Of a stretch of 27,124 nt of DNA, positions 15,980 through 23,462 are shown one piece after another. Under the pieces are notes generated by a model that was not told the DNA's origin, did not search any database, and worked only from the letters and a program-made list of their open reading frames with translations. The stretch is from Chloroflexota bacterium (GTDB lineage Bacteria; Chloroflexota; Dehalococcoidia; Lucifugimonadales; UBA3495), in the NCBI GenBank assembly GCA_022562335.1, contig JADFPM010000006.1, positions 1 through 27,124 of the forward strand. The letters are read 5' to 3'. A program made the translations under genes and the position numbers. Numbering within the stretch: the stretch's first letter is position 1; each line of letters begins with the position of its first letter.

Positions 15980-16609
15980 ATGGCAAGGAATCGGGCCGAG
16001 GGGCGAGTTGCCGCCTCGTCATCCAAGGCCAGCGCCAAGCAGCAACGCAACCGGTTGATGACCGGCGGGCTGGTTGCCGGGGCGCTGGTGATCGTGGCCG
16101 TCGCCGTCATTGTGGGCATCACCGTCGGCGGTTCCGGATCATCCACCGGAGGTTCGTCCGCCGGGGAACGCGCGCCGGATTTCTCATTCTCCCTTTTCCA
16201 GGGCGGGTCTGACCTGGGCGGAAAGCACCTGAATATCCATCAACTGGACGGAAAGCCGGTCATCCTGAATTTCTGGGCCGGGCTGTGCCCGCCTTGCCGG
16301 GCGGAGATGCCCGACCTGCAGGCCTATTACGACGACAACAAAGAGGATGTGACCCTGGTGGGCATCGACATAGGCCAGTTCATGGGCCTGGGAAGCCGGC
16401 GAGATGCGGAAAACCTCCTGCGCGAGTTGAATATCACCTATCCCGCCGGTTTCACCGACGACCGAGGGGTGGTCCGGGATTACAAGGTCTTGGGAATGCC
16501 CACCACCGTGTTCATCAGACCCGACGGGACCATTTCCGCCAGATGGACTGGGGCCCTCAACCGGCGCATCCTGGAACAGAAGATACAGGAGATGCAGACG
16601 GTCCAATAA
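15980..16609 (+). CDS. Membrane-anchored TlpA-like thiol-disulfide oxidoreductase
   Basis: A 209-residue protein with a basic cytoplasmic N-terminus, one transmembrane helix (about residues 27-49), a Gly/Ser-rich linker and an extracytoplasmic thioredoxin domain. The active site is AGLCPPCRAEMPDL with Cys103 and Cys106; the cis-Pro loop is LGMPTTVFI and the domain ends with DGTISARWTGAL. ERAPDFSF before the domain is typical of TlpA/ResA proteins. Predicted role is reducing exported thiols, for example in cytochrome c maturation. A strong GGGAGG ribosome site precedes the ATG. Unlike the peroxiredoxin-like gene, both active-site cysteines are coded normally. Confidence 0.9.
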   Translation: MARNRAEGRVAASSSKASAKQQRNRLMTGGLVAGALVIVAVAVIVGITVGGSGSSTGGSSAGERAPDFSFSLFQGGSDLGGKHLNIHQLDGKPVILNFWAGLCPPCRAEMPDLQAYYDDNKEDVTLVGIDIGQFMGLGSRRDAENLLRELNITYPAGFTDDRGVVRDYKVLGMPTTVFIRPDGTISARWTGALNRRILEQKIQEMQTVQ

Positions 16610-16621
16610 ACCAGGGGCTTG

Positions 16622-16639
16622 ATCCGGCCCAAGCCGGAT
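16622..16639 (+). terminator. Hairpin after the thioredoxin gene
   Basis: ATCCGGC and GCCGGAT form a 7-bp stem around CCAA, 12 nt after the stop codon. No T-run follows, so termination would be weak or Rho-assisted. Confidence 0.35.
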
Positions 16640-16657
16640 ACCATCGCCCGGTTGAGG

Positions 16658-16663
16658 TATAAT
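16658..16663 (+). promoter_or_regulatory. -10 box of the tRNA-Pro gene
   Basis: Perfect TATAAT, 38 nt before the mature tRNA 5' end. The -35 element is not obvious. Confidence 0.5.
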
Positions 16664-16701
16664 AATCTCTGCCCAGTCTCAGGCTAAGCCGTGGGCAGCA
16701 T

Positions 16702-16777
16702 CGGGGTGTAGCGCAGTGGCTAGCGCGCTTCGTTCGGGACGAAGAGGCCGGTGGTTCGAGTCCACTCACCCCGACCA
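16702..16777 (+). tRNA. tRNA-Pro (anticodon CGG), CCA encoded
   Basis: A full cloverleaf can be drawn. The acceptor stem is CGGGGTG with CACCCCG, and the D arm is GCGC with GCGC. The anticodon arm is CTTCG with CGAAG around loop TTCGGGA, anticodon CGG at 16735-16737, reading CCG proline codons. The T arm is GGTGG with CCACT around TTCGAGT. Discriminator A is followed by an encoded CCA (16775-16777). CCG codons are frequent in the neighbouring genes. Confidence 0.97.
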
Positions 16778-16800
16778 GATTTTTCCGGGGACCCATTTGA

Positions 16801-16835
16801 AACCCCCTTCCGGATTCGGAAGGGGGTTTTGTTTT
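16801..16835 (+). terminator. Strong intrinsic terminator after tRNA-Pro
   Basis: An 11-bp perfect stem (AACCCCCTTCC with GGAAGGGGGTT), extended by one G-C pair around GATT, is followed by TTTTGTTTT with its first T pair in the stem. It lies 23 nt beyond the tRNA CCA end. Confidence 0.93.
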
Positions 16836-16959
16836 CTTGGATCGGCGGTTGGGGGATACAAGGTGGCCGGATGTCCGGGGCTGGAGGGCGGCTGGATCAG
16901 CACAGTATCGAGGCCACCGGTTGAAGCAGCCGTTCTTTTTTAATGACCCACGGATTTTG

Positions 16960-16965
16960 TATAAT
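16960..16965 (+). promoter_or_regulatory. -10 box of the MetE-like gene
   Basis: Perfect TATAAT 35 nt upstream of the ATG, in a locally AT-rich stretch. The T-rich sequence about 17 nt before it is only a weak -35. Confidence 0.55.
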
Positions 16966-17000
16966 CCTCGCAATTTCTTCCCGAATCGCCATTGGGGGTA

Positions 17001-18203
17001 ATGATTTTGAAGACCAGCAGCGATCGAATCCTGACCACTCACGTGGGCAGCATACCTCGTCCCGAAGCCATTCGAGAACTGCTGCAACAGCGGTTGGACG
17101 GTAAACATATCGACGAGAGCGAGCTTTCAAAACGTGTAGAAGAGGCTGTCGGCGATGTGGTGAAGAGGCAGGCTGAAGCTGGCATCGACGTTGTTTCCGA
17201 CGGAGAGATGAGCAAAACCAGCTTCATCGCCTATACCGACGACCGGCTGACCGGCTTTACCCAAGTATCGCCGGGAGGCTCGGGTGTCCCGGCATCCAAC
17301 GTAGGAGAATCATGGGCGCGGCGGCTAGACACCAGACACGAATGGCGGGCGTTCCGCGATTACTATGCCGAATATCTGCCGCGCGAGATGCCGCCGGCCG
17401 CTCCGCCGACCGTGTGCACCGGTCCCATCACCTATAAAGGACAGGATGTTTTGCAGAAGGACCTGTCCAACTTCACGGCGGCGCTCAAGGGCGTGGAGAT
17501 CGAGGAGGCATTCGTCCCTTCCATTGCGCCGGGTATGATCGGCCGTGGCCAAAACCAGTACTATTCCACCGAGGAGGAGTACCGTTTCGCCATCGCCGAA
17601 GCCATGAGTACCGAGTACAAAACCATCGTTGATGCGGGGTTCATCCTTCAGATAGACGATCCGGGGCTGGGTGAAACCTGGGACATGATGATCCCGCATC
17701 CCACGTTGGATGAGTATCTCAGGCTTCAAGCCATGAATATCGCGGCATTGAACCGCGCGTTGGAAGGAATCCCCGAGGACAGGATCCGCTACCATCTATG
17801 CTGGGGGAGCTGGCAGGGTCCCCACCTGGGCGACCTATCGCTCAAAGACGTGGTGGACCTGGTATTGTCGGTGAACGCCCAAGCCTATTCCATCGAGGCG
17901 GCAACCCCACGTCATTCATGGGAGTGGCGCGTATGGGAGGACGTGAAGCTGCCCGACGGCAAGGTGCTCATTCCGGGCGTGATCGCGCACACCAGCGCCG
18001 TGGTAGAGCATCCTGAGACCGTGGCAGAACGAATCATGAACTACGCCAGGTTGGTGGGTAAGGAACGGGTGATAGCTGGGGCGGATTGCGGGTTTGCCCA
18101 AGGAGCCATGTATCGGCGGCAGCACCCGCTGATCATGTGGGCAAAATTTGATGCTTTGGCGGAAGGCGCCAGGTTGGCCAGCCAAAGGTTGAACTTCAGG
18201 TAA
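17001..18203 (+). CDS. MetE-like (cobalamin-independent methionine synthase C-terminal family) methyltransferase
   Basis: A 400-residue zinc-dependent TIM-barrel protein of the UROD/MetE-like superfamily. It lacks the duplicated N-terminal half of full MetE. Likely zinc ligands are His265 and Cys267 (YHLCWGSW), the Glu in SIEAATPRHSWEW, and Cys363 (IAGADCGFAQG). The N-terminus LTTHVGSIPRP is characteristic of this stand-alone group. Such proteins activate a thiol for methyl or alkyl transfer; they include core methionine synthases and epoxyalkane:coenzyme M transferase, so the substrate is uncertain. The frame opens at a TTG (16992), but ATG 17001 after GGGGG is preferred. It is transcribed alone from the promoter at 16960. 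Confidence 0.85.
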   Translation: MILKTSSDRILTTHVGSIPRPEAIRELLQQRLDGKHIDESELSKRVEEAVGDVVKRQAEAGIDVVSDGEMSKTSFIAYTDDRLTGFTQVSPGGSGVPASNVGESWARRLDTRHEWRAFRDYYAEYLPREMPPAAPPTVCTGPITYKGQDVLQKDLSNFTAALKGVEIEEAFVPSIAPGMIGRGQNQYYSTEEEYRFAIAEAMSTEYKTIVDAGFILQIDDPGLGETWDMMIPHPTLDEYLRLQAMNIAALNRALEGIPEDRIRYHLCWGSWQGPHLGDLSLKDVVDLVLSVNAQAYSIEAATPRHSWEWRVWEDVKLPDGKVLIPGVIAHTSAVVEHPETVAERIMNYARLVGKERVIAGADCGFAQGAMYRRQHPLIMWAKFDALAEGARLASQRLNFR

Positions 18204-18258
18204 CTCTTAGTTTTCGAGAATGTCTTGGGCTTGGGCTTTCCCCGCTCCGGATGCATCT

Positions 18259-18274
18259 CCCTTCCGCGGAAGGG
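18259..18274. repeat. Perfect palindrome between convergent genes
   Basis: CCCTTCCGCGGAAGGG, a 16-bp perfect palindrome, lies in the 114-nt gap between the MetE-like and methyltransferase gene ends. There is no T-run. It may slow convergent transcripts, or be chance. Confidence 0.35.
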
Positions 18275-18317
18275 CTGGTTCAGCATGACATGGTTCTTTT
18301 AGGGACTTTACCGGCGG

Positions 18318-19724
18318 TTACTCCGCCTGTTCCGCCTTTCGCGCCCGATAGCTTATCCCCATGAGCCCAAATCCGGAGGCGGCGGTTTGTAGCGGGGCAT
18401 CTCGAAAGATATCGCCACGCCAAACGATCTCGAAATCCTCAAACCCAGCTTTTGCAAGCTTATCGGCCAGCTCTGCCTCCAGCAGAGCTCCGGCGATTCA
18501 ACCGGTCCAAAGATCGATGTTTCTCTTGGCGCTGTCGGGAATGGGTTTATCCACCAGGATATCGGCGATCTGCAACCGCCCTCCGGTTTTCAGCACCCGG
18601 TTGAATTCCCTAAATACCTGATCTTTGTCCGGCGCCAGGTTGATCGCACCGTTAGAGATGACGACGTCGGCCCACCCGTCTGCCACGGGAAGCTCCTCGA
18701 TGATCCCCTGCTGGAAGGAAACGTTATCAATACCGGTGGCCTTTGCGTTGTGCCTGGCCTTGTCGACCATTTCCGTTGTCATGTCAACGCCGATGATCTC
18801 TCCATCGGTCCCGGCCATCTTGGCGGCGATCAAGCAATCCAGACCCGCTCCGCACCCTGCATCCACTACCCTTTCAGATGGGCGGATGTCTCCCAACTTG
18901 AAAGGGTTGCCGGTGCCGGCGAAGGACTCGATGGCCTCTTCCGACAACCCCTCCAGCCAATGGTCCTGGTACTCTAATATGCCTGTGAGACGCCGGCCCG
19001 TGTGGAAATGGAAGTCGGATTCCGGATTCTGGGCCACCAGGCAATATTCCCGGGATACCTCGGTGCGAAGGGTGTCGACGAACACGGCCGGTGGTTTGGA
19101 ATCGGGGGAAGGAACGTATGGCTCCGGCGGTGGTGGATAGTAAACGTAGGTTTTGATAGCGCCGATGTCGTCGTACTGTTCTTCGCCTTCTTCCACCTGC
19201 CATTCCGGCGGGGCCAGGTCCCGGTAAGCCGTCTCCGTGAATAGCATGTATTCGGTGGCTTCCACCGAATTTTTCATCAGCCGGTGAATCACGATGGGGC
19301 TGGTCCCGGTGAGCTCCTGATGCTCGCCCAGACGGTAAAAAGCAGCCGTACCGCTATGGGCGACCACCTTCAGCTTCAATTCCTCTATGTTGATGCAAGC
19401 GTTGCAATTACAGAACTTATGGATCATCAACTCGGAAAGCTTGTTGGAGAATCCCTGGAAGAAGCCCATCATATCGCTTGCCAGGGTCTTTGATACCTTC
19501 TCCCATGGATACTCGGGATCGTCCTTCAAAACGTAGAGAAAGATGGCGTCGCCTTCTATCCTCACCAGCCTCAGCGGAAGATTGACCCGGTCCATAAGCG
19601 TGGTGATGAGCTCCCGGATGACCATCTGGCTGTGGGAGATCTCTTTTTCGTTGGCGAAGATGAACTTGGTGTAGCCAGAGATGTCAGCGATGAAGAAGAC
19701 GGCTTCTCTTTCGGCGTCGTCCAT
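18318..19724 (-). CDS. Selenoprotein: class III cyclase-like (DUF2652-type) domain fused to ArsM-like SAM methyltransferase
   Basis: A 468-residue fusion when the in-frame TGA at 18500-18498 is read as selenocysteine 409. Residues 1 to about 200 resemble DUF2652 and class III nucleotide cyclases: FFIADISGYTKFI with Asp14 and RIEGDAIFLYV with Asp59 match the two metal-binding aspartates, and a CNCNAC cluster (Cys105, 107, 110) follows. From about 235 an ArsM-like methyltransferase begins (FHFHTGRRL, ESFAGTGNPF), with the SAM motif VVDAGCGAGLD near 286 and a later VISNGAINLAPDK. After NIDLWTG the TGA replaces the Cys of the family's C-I-x-G-A-L motif, and the rest of the family C-terminus (LLEAELADKLAKAGFEDFEI, FGLMGISYRARK) continues 59 codons to TAA. 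A strong hairpin follows the TGA. GGAGG lies 10 nt before the ATG. Confidence 0.84.
18466..18494 (-). promoter_or_regulatory. Candidate bacterial SECIS element of the methyltransferase gene
   Basis: On the minus strand AGCTCTGC and GCAGAGCT form a perfect 8-bp stem around TGGAG, extended below a two-base GG bulge by GCC/GGC. The loop starts 16 nt after the TGA and has G as its second base. Stem, bulge and spacing fit bacterial SECIS rules well. Confidence 0.75.
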
Positions 19725-20150
19725 GCCAGGGAAACCTCCACGTTTATGGTGATGGACCGTTGGTTTATCGACCCAAGGATGGTAAACCCAGGTAAGCGGG
19801 TTTGTCCACGAATGGCGGTTGCTCGCTGCGTATTAGCTTAAAGCAACGAAAATCGCGCTTATTCACCTCCGGACCGGCGTCACGGACGGTGCCCTGCGGG
19901 CGCCCGGCGCACCACGGCCGTTTCTCTCTTCACCGCAGCCGGGGCCGCCCCGGCATTCAATGAGGGGCTTTGCTTCCCGTGTCGTTATGAAAGATCCCGC
20001 CCTTCCTTTACAGCAACAAATTTCATTGTCTCAGGCGCAGAGCCAACACTTAACCAGTCGTTCGCTTTCCCGGGCCTCCGCTACCAAGAATCCACTTGAT
20101 TCGGGCCTGGAATTGATAGTTGGCGTCGGCCAATATCACCATAAAGGTGA

Positions 20151-20180
20151 TTGACATCGCGGTTTTAGATAGTTTATATT
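20151..20180 (+). promoter_or_regulatory. Promoter of the ABC transporter operon
   Basis: TTGACA (20151-20156, perfect) and TATATT (20175-20180, 5 of 6) are 18 nt apart. The inverted repeat ATCACC-ATAAA-GGTGAT at 20135-20151 abuts the -35 and could be an operator. Confidence 0.65.
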
Positions 20181-20293
20181 AAGCCATCGATTCCAGCTCA
20201 TAGTTATATCAGATACATTATTTCGCTATTCGTAACGGATTTAGAGGATATTATCGCTTATATCTCCACTTACGCTATTATCTCGTCATAGTA

Positions 20294-20307
20294 AAGTTTT
20301 AAAACTT
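20294..20307. promoter_or_regulatory. 14-bp palindrome in the transporter leader
   Basis: AAGTTTTAAAACTT is a perfect palindrome between the promoter and the start codon. It could bind a dimeric regulator; in AT-rich DNA chance is also possible. Confidence 0.3.
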
Positions 20308-20362
20308 CTATTCACCATGTCATATATTGGTACGGCTTATTATGAGAAATGGAGGTTCTACT

Positions 20363-22282
20363 ATGAATAGCACGTGGTTCAGGAACTCAAATTGGCTAGT
20401 ATCCATCGCAATCCTACTAACCCTGACATTCATCGTCGCCTGCGGGGCCTCCGCTCCCGCCCAGCAGGCTGAGGCGGAAAAAGCCGTGGCTAAAGAGGTA
20501 GTGGTGGCGCCCACCGCCATGGCGGGCGCCCAGTTGGTGGCCACACCAGTCCCGAAGGAAGTGGCCAAAGCAGTTACAAAAGTCGAATCTACGGCAGTCG
20601 CCAAACCCCAGCCAACCGTAGCACCGGTTGTCTCAACCATCGAATACGGCGGCTTTATCACCTTTATGGACTATAACGCCCCAACCCAGAAGGCTATTTG
20701 GGAGTGGGCGGGCTCTCAATTGAAGAATACGTCCCCGATTTTCAACGGCCTGCTGGAATTTAACCCCGAAACGGAGGACCCCCTGGACATCAGGGGAGAC
20801 CTGGCCGAAAGCTGGGAGCAGCCAGACCCCACGACCTATATTTTTAAACTGCGCAAGAACGCCAAATGGCATGACGGCATGCCTGTCACCGCCGGCGACA
20901 TTGTGTTCAGCCTGGACGGCGCCGTATGCACCGATTGTAACGGACTCGACGATCTGCAGGGTGCGTCCAGAACCGGAGCCATCTATATCGACAGCTACTT
21001 TGAGGCGGGGAATGCCCGGGCGATAGACCAGTACACCATAGAGGTCAAGACCATGTTCCCGGCGCCCGCCTTCATCCCGACGCTGGCCCTTGACGTCGTC
21101 AAGATGCTGCCCAAGCATACGGTGCTTGGAGAGCGAAAAGCTCAGACCATCAAGAGCCCCCAGGATTTCAACGGCTCCGGGCCCTTCCTGCACACGGGCT
21201 ACACCAAGGACGTCCAAAACGAATACGTGGCCAACCCTGATTATTGGAAGGAAGGCTACCCCCGCCTTGACGGCATGAGGCACGTCATCCTCATCGACTC
21301 GGGATCCCAGATAGCGGCCTTCCAAACCGAACAGGTTATGTTGCCCAACTGGATAGTGCACCAGATCGGTGTCTTCGATGCCAAGAAGCTGGCGATCGAA
21401 CTGGAGGGGAAGGTCGACTTTTTCTGGGCCGGCCCCATCTTGGGCCATGGGGTGGGTTTCAATACCACCAAGGCGCCCTTCGACGACGTGAGGGTTCGGC
21501 GGGCCGTCAGCCTGGCCATAGACCGGGCGCAATTTGTCGAGGTCCTGAGCGGAGGCGTCCACTGGCTGGGCTCTCCCGTGCCGCCGGATACACTATACGG
21601 CCGAACCACAGCAGAACTGCTCGAGATACCCGGCTGGCGCTACGTTGACGGGGCCGGCAACAAAGTGTCGACCAGTCTAGAAGGGGTGCAAGGCCTGACC
21701 AAGGACCCCCGGGACATATTGGAAGCCAAAGCCCTGATGGCCCAAGCCGGTCACCCCAATGGGTTTGACGTCGTGCTTTCGGCCCGCAACGCCGTGGGAT
21801 ACCCCGACGAGGCAGCCATTTTGGCGGAGCAGCTCAAGAAGATAGGCATCAACGCCACCATCAAGACCTACGAGAGCGCCGCCGGCTACGCTGCCTATGA
21901 TGCCGGGAATATGCAGTTTTTGGTCCAGGGACACACCCTGGCCCTGGGGGACCCTGATGTGATCTTTGGCCAGTTTAGCCACAGCACCATGACCAGGTGG
22001 GGCGCCGGTGGAGCTGCGGGAACTAACTTCGAACACCCGGGCGGGTTCGAGGATCTCCTGAAAGCGCAAGCCAAGGAACTGGACCTAGACAAGAGGAAGG
22101 CCATCGTCCGGCAGATGGAGGACATCCTCATGTTCCAGGACGCCCAGTACATCCGCTTCTTCTGGGGGGCCCGGGCCTTCCCCGTAAACCGTAAGGTCCA
22201 GGGGTTCGTACTCCATCCCAGCCACTACATGCTCACCAAGTGGGAGCACCTGTGGTGCAAAGCAGACAACCCGTGTAATTAA
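20363..22282 (+). CDS. ABC transporter substrate-binding lipoprotein (family 5, peptide/nickel type)
   Basis: A 639-residue extracytoplasmic solute-binding protein of the DppA/OppA (SBP_bac_5) family. The N-terminus is a lipoprotein signal peptide: a hydrophobic segment (residues 11-26) ends in FIVAC, with Cys27 as the lipidated residue. An Ala/Val/Lys-rich linker to about residue 90 tethers the domain. The fold then starts with PIFNGLLEFNPET, followed by DLAESWEQPDPTTYIFKLRKNAKWHDG and VTAGDIVFSLD, all classic family 5 signatures, and VRRAVSLAIDR further on. ATG 20363 has GGAGG seven bases upstream; an in-frame upstream start at 20327 would lengthen the signal peptide and is unlikely. Ligand unknown. 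Two permease genes follow. Confidence 0.95.
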   Translation: MNSTWFRNSNWLVSIAILLTLTFIVACGASAPAQQAEAEKAVAKEVVVAPTAMAGAQLVATPVPKEVAKAVTKVESTAVAKPQPTVAPVVSTIEYGGFITFMDYNAPTQKAIWEWAGSQLKNTSPIFNGLLEFNPETEDPLDIRGDLAESWEQPDPTTYIFKLRKNAKWHDGMPVTAGDIVFSLDGAVCTDCNGLDDLQGASRTGAIYIDSYFEAGNARAIDQYTIEVKTMFPAPAFIPTLALDVVKMLPKHTVLGERKAQTIKSPQDFNGSGPFLHTGYTKDVQNEYVANPDYWKEGYPRLDGMRHVILIDSGSQIAAFQTEQVMLPNWIVHQIGVFDAKKLAIELEGKVDFFWAGPILGHGVGFNTTKAPFDDVRVRRAVSLAIDRAQFVEVLSGGVHWLGSPVPPDTLYGRTTAELLEIPGWRYVDGAGNKVSTSLEGVQGLTKDPRDILEAKALMAQAGHPNGFDVVLSARNAVGYPDEAAILAEQLKKIGINATIKTYESAAGYAAYDAGNMQFLVQGHTLALGDPDVIFGQFSHSTMTRWGAGGAAGTNFEHPGGFEDLLKAQAKELDLDKRKAIVRQMEDILMFQDAQYIRFFWGARAFPVNRKVQGFVLHPSHYMLTKWEHLWCKADNPCN

Positions 22283-22319
22283 AGGCCAGGAAGGGAATCC
22301 CTGGGGGATTCTAGGCCTT
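22282..22319 (+). terminator. Hairpin immediately after the binding-protein gene
   Basis: AAGGCC pairs with GGCCTT, and inside it GAATCCC pairs with GGGATTC around TGG. It begins at the last base of the TAA stop codon. No T-run follows; it probably protects the 3' end or partly terminates, leaving more binding-protein mRNA than permease mRNA. Confidence 0.4.
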
Positions 22320-22326
22320 ACCTCAG

Positions 22327-22359
22327 CAGTAGGGGCGGGCTTGAAACCCGCCCCTACTG
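22327..22359. repeat. Long GC-rich palindromic repeat (REP-like)
   Basis: CAGTAGGGGCGGG and CCCGCCCCTACTG are perfect 13-nt arms around CTTGAAA. Sequences of this GTAGGGGCGGG...CCCGCCCCTAC type recur in many Chloroflexota-like genomes as intergenic palindromes (recalled, not searched). Only one copy is in this window. It would form a very stable hairpin between the binding protein and the permease. Confidence 0.6.
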
Positions 22360-22459
22360 AAAACAACCCATCGATCCATGTTTGATCCAATCCCGGTTTG
22401 ATGGAGCACCGGTCCCAAATTTTACGGTGCATAATTTTGCTTGAGGGCGGAGCACGCCG

Positions 22460-23428
22460 ATGCAGGCTTATATAGTCAAAAGGACTCTTCTGTTCGTTCC
22501 CACCCTGATAATGGTCACGATAGTCATCTTTGCCCTGCTGCGTGTCGTGCCCGGCGACCCGGCGGTCATGCTTCTGTCGGGAGGAACGGGCGGGGGCGAC
22601 GAGGAAGATTACTCGCAAGAACAGCTTGCCGCGCTTAGGGCCAAACTGGGCACGGATAAACCTATCGTCGTCCAGTATGCGACATGGTTCGGGAACATGC
22701 TCCGGCTGGACTTTGGGACATCCTTCTTCTACGAGACTCCCGTGGCAGAGGACTTGAAAACCAAGTTTCCCGTGACCATGGAACTGGCTATCCTGGCGAC
22801 GCTTCTGGCGATCATCGTAGCGGTGCCCCTGGGGGTGATCTCCGCCATAAAACAGGACACGCTGGGCGACTACGTCACCAGGATCATAACCATCGCTGGG
22901 GTGGCGATGCCCAGCTTCTGGCTGGCCATCCTGATGATATTCGTCCTGGTCCTGATCTTTGGCTGGATGCCCCCAATAATCTACGTCAGCCTGTGGGACG
23001 ACCCGGCCGGAAACCTTAAGCAAATGTTCTTTCCCGCCCTCGCCCTGGGTTTTTCCAATATGGCTTTCATCGCCCGGGTGACCCGCTCCGCTATGCTGGA
23101 GGTGTTCCGCGAGGACTATATCCGGACCGCCCGGTCCAAGGGTCTCGCGGAAAAGATCGTGATCACCCGGCACGCCTTGAAGAACGCCCTTTTGCCGGTG
23201 GTCACCATAGCCGGCTATGAGTTTGGGCGGCTCTTGGGGGGCACGGTCATCATCGAGGTCATCTTCATGGTGCCCGGCATTGGCCGGCTCCTGGTAACCA
23301 GCATCTTTCACCGGGACTTCCCTGAGATTCAGGCTGTCATCGTGTTGATCACAGTGTTGGTGCTGGTGTTGAACATGGTCTTGGACCTGCTCTACGCCTG
23401 GCTGAATCCCAGAATCCGGTACAGCTAA
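22460..23428 (+). CDS. ABC transporter permease, DppB/OppB type
   Basis: A 322-residue inner-membrane permease of the peptide/nickel importer family. It begins with the standard first helix (YIVKRTLLFVPTLIMVTIVIFALLRVVPGDPA), followed by about five more hydrophobic helices. The cytoplasmic EAA loop, which contacts the ATPase, is DYIRTARSKGLAEKIVITRHALKNALLPV, with the conserved G (ARSKGL). The C-terminus (VLVLNMVLDLLYAWLNPRIRYS) is canonical. Start ATG 22460 follows GGGCGGAG. It is separated from the binding-protein gene by 177 nt of hairpin-rich sequence and is followed after 34 nt by the DppC-type partner. Confidence 0.95.
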   Translation: MQAYIVKRTLLFVPTLIMVTIVIFALLRVVPGDPAVMLLSGGTGGGDEEDYSQEQLAALRAKLGTDKPIVVQYATWFGNMLRLDFGTSFFYETPVAEDLKTKFPVTMELAILATLLAIIVAVPLGVISAIKQDTLGDYVTRIITIAGVAMPSFWLAILMIFVLVLIFGWMPPIIYVSLWDDPAGNLKQMFFPALALGFSNMAFIARVTRSAMLEVFREDYIRTARSKGLAEKIVITRHALKNALLPVVTIAGYEFGRLLGGTVIIEVIFMVPGIGRLLVTSIFHRDFPEIQAVIVLITVLVLVLNMVLDLLYAWLNPRIRYS

Positions 23429-23462
23429 TCAATATCGATCTTTAGGCTTTAGGAGAGGATCA

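Larger units (their letters stand above)
19725..20362. other. Long intergenic region upstream of the ABC transporter operon
   Basis: A 638-nt gap between divergent genes. The first ~400 nt is GC-rich with no convincing gene. The last ~210 nt (from 20150) is strikingly AT-rich and contains the promoter, an inverted repeat ATCACC-N5-GGTGAT (20135-20151) touching the -35 box, and a 14-bp palindrome. No riboswitch was recognised in the ~180-nt leader. Confidence 0.6.

Noticed and set aside
18498..19724. Methyltransferase ending at the TGA at 18498
   Set aside because: It would lose the C-terminal part of the fold, which is present in frame immediately after the TGA.
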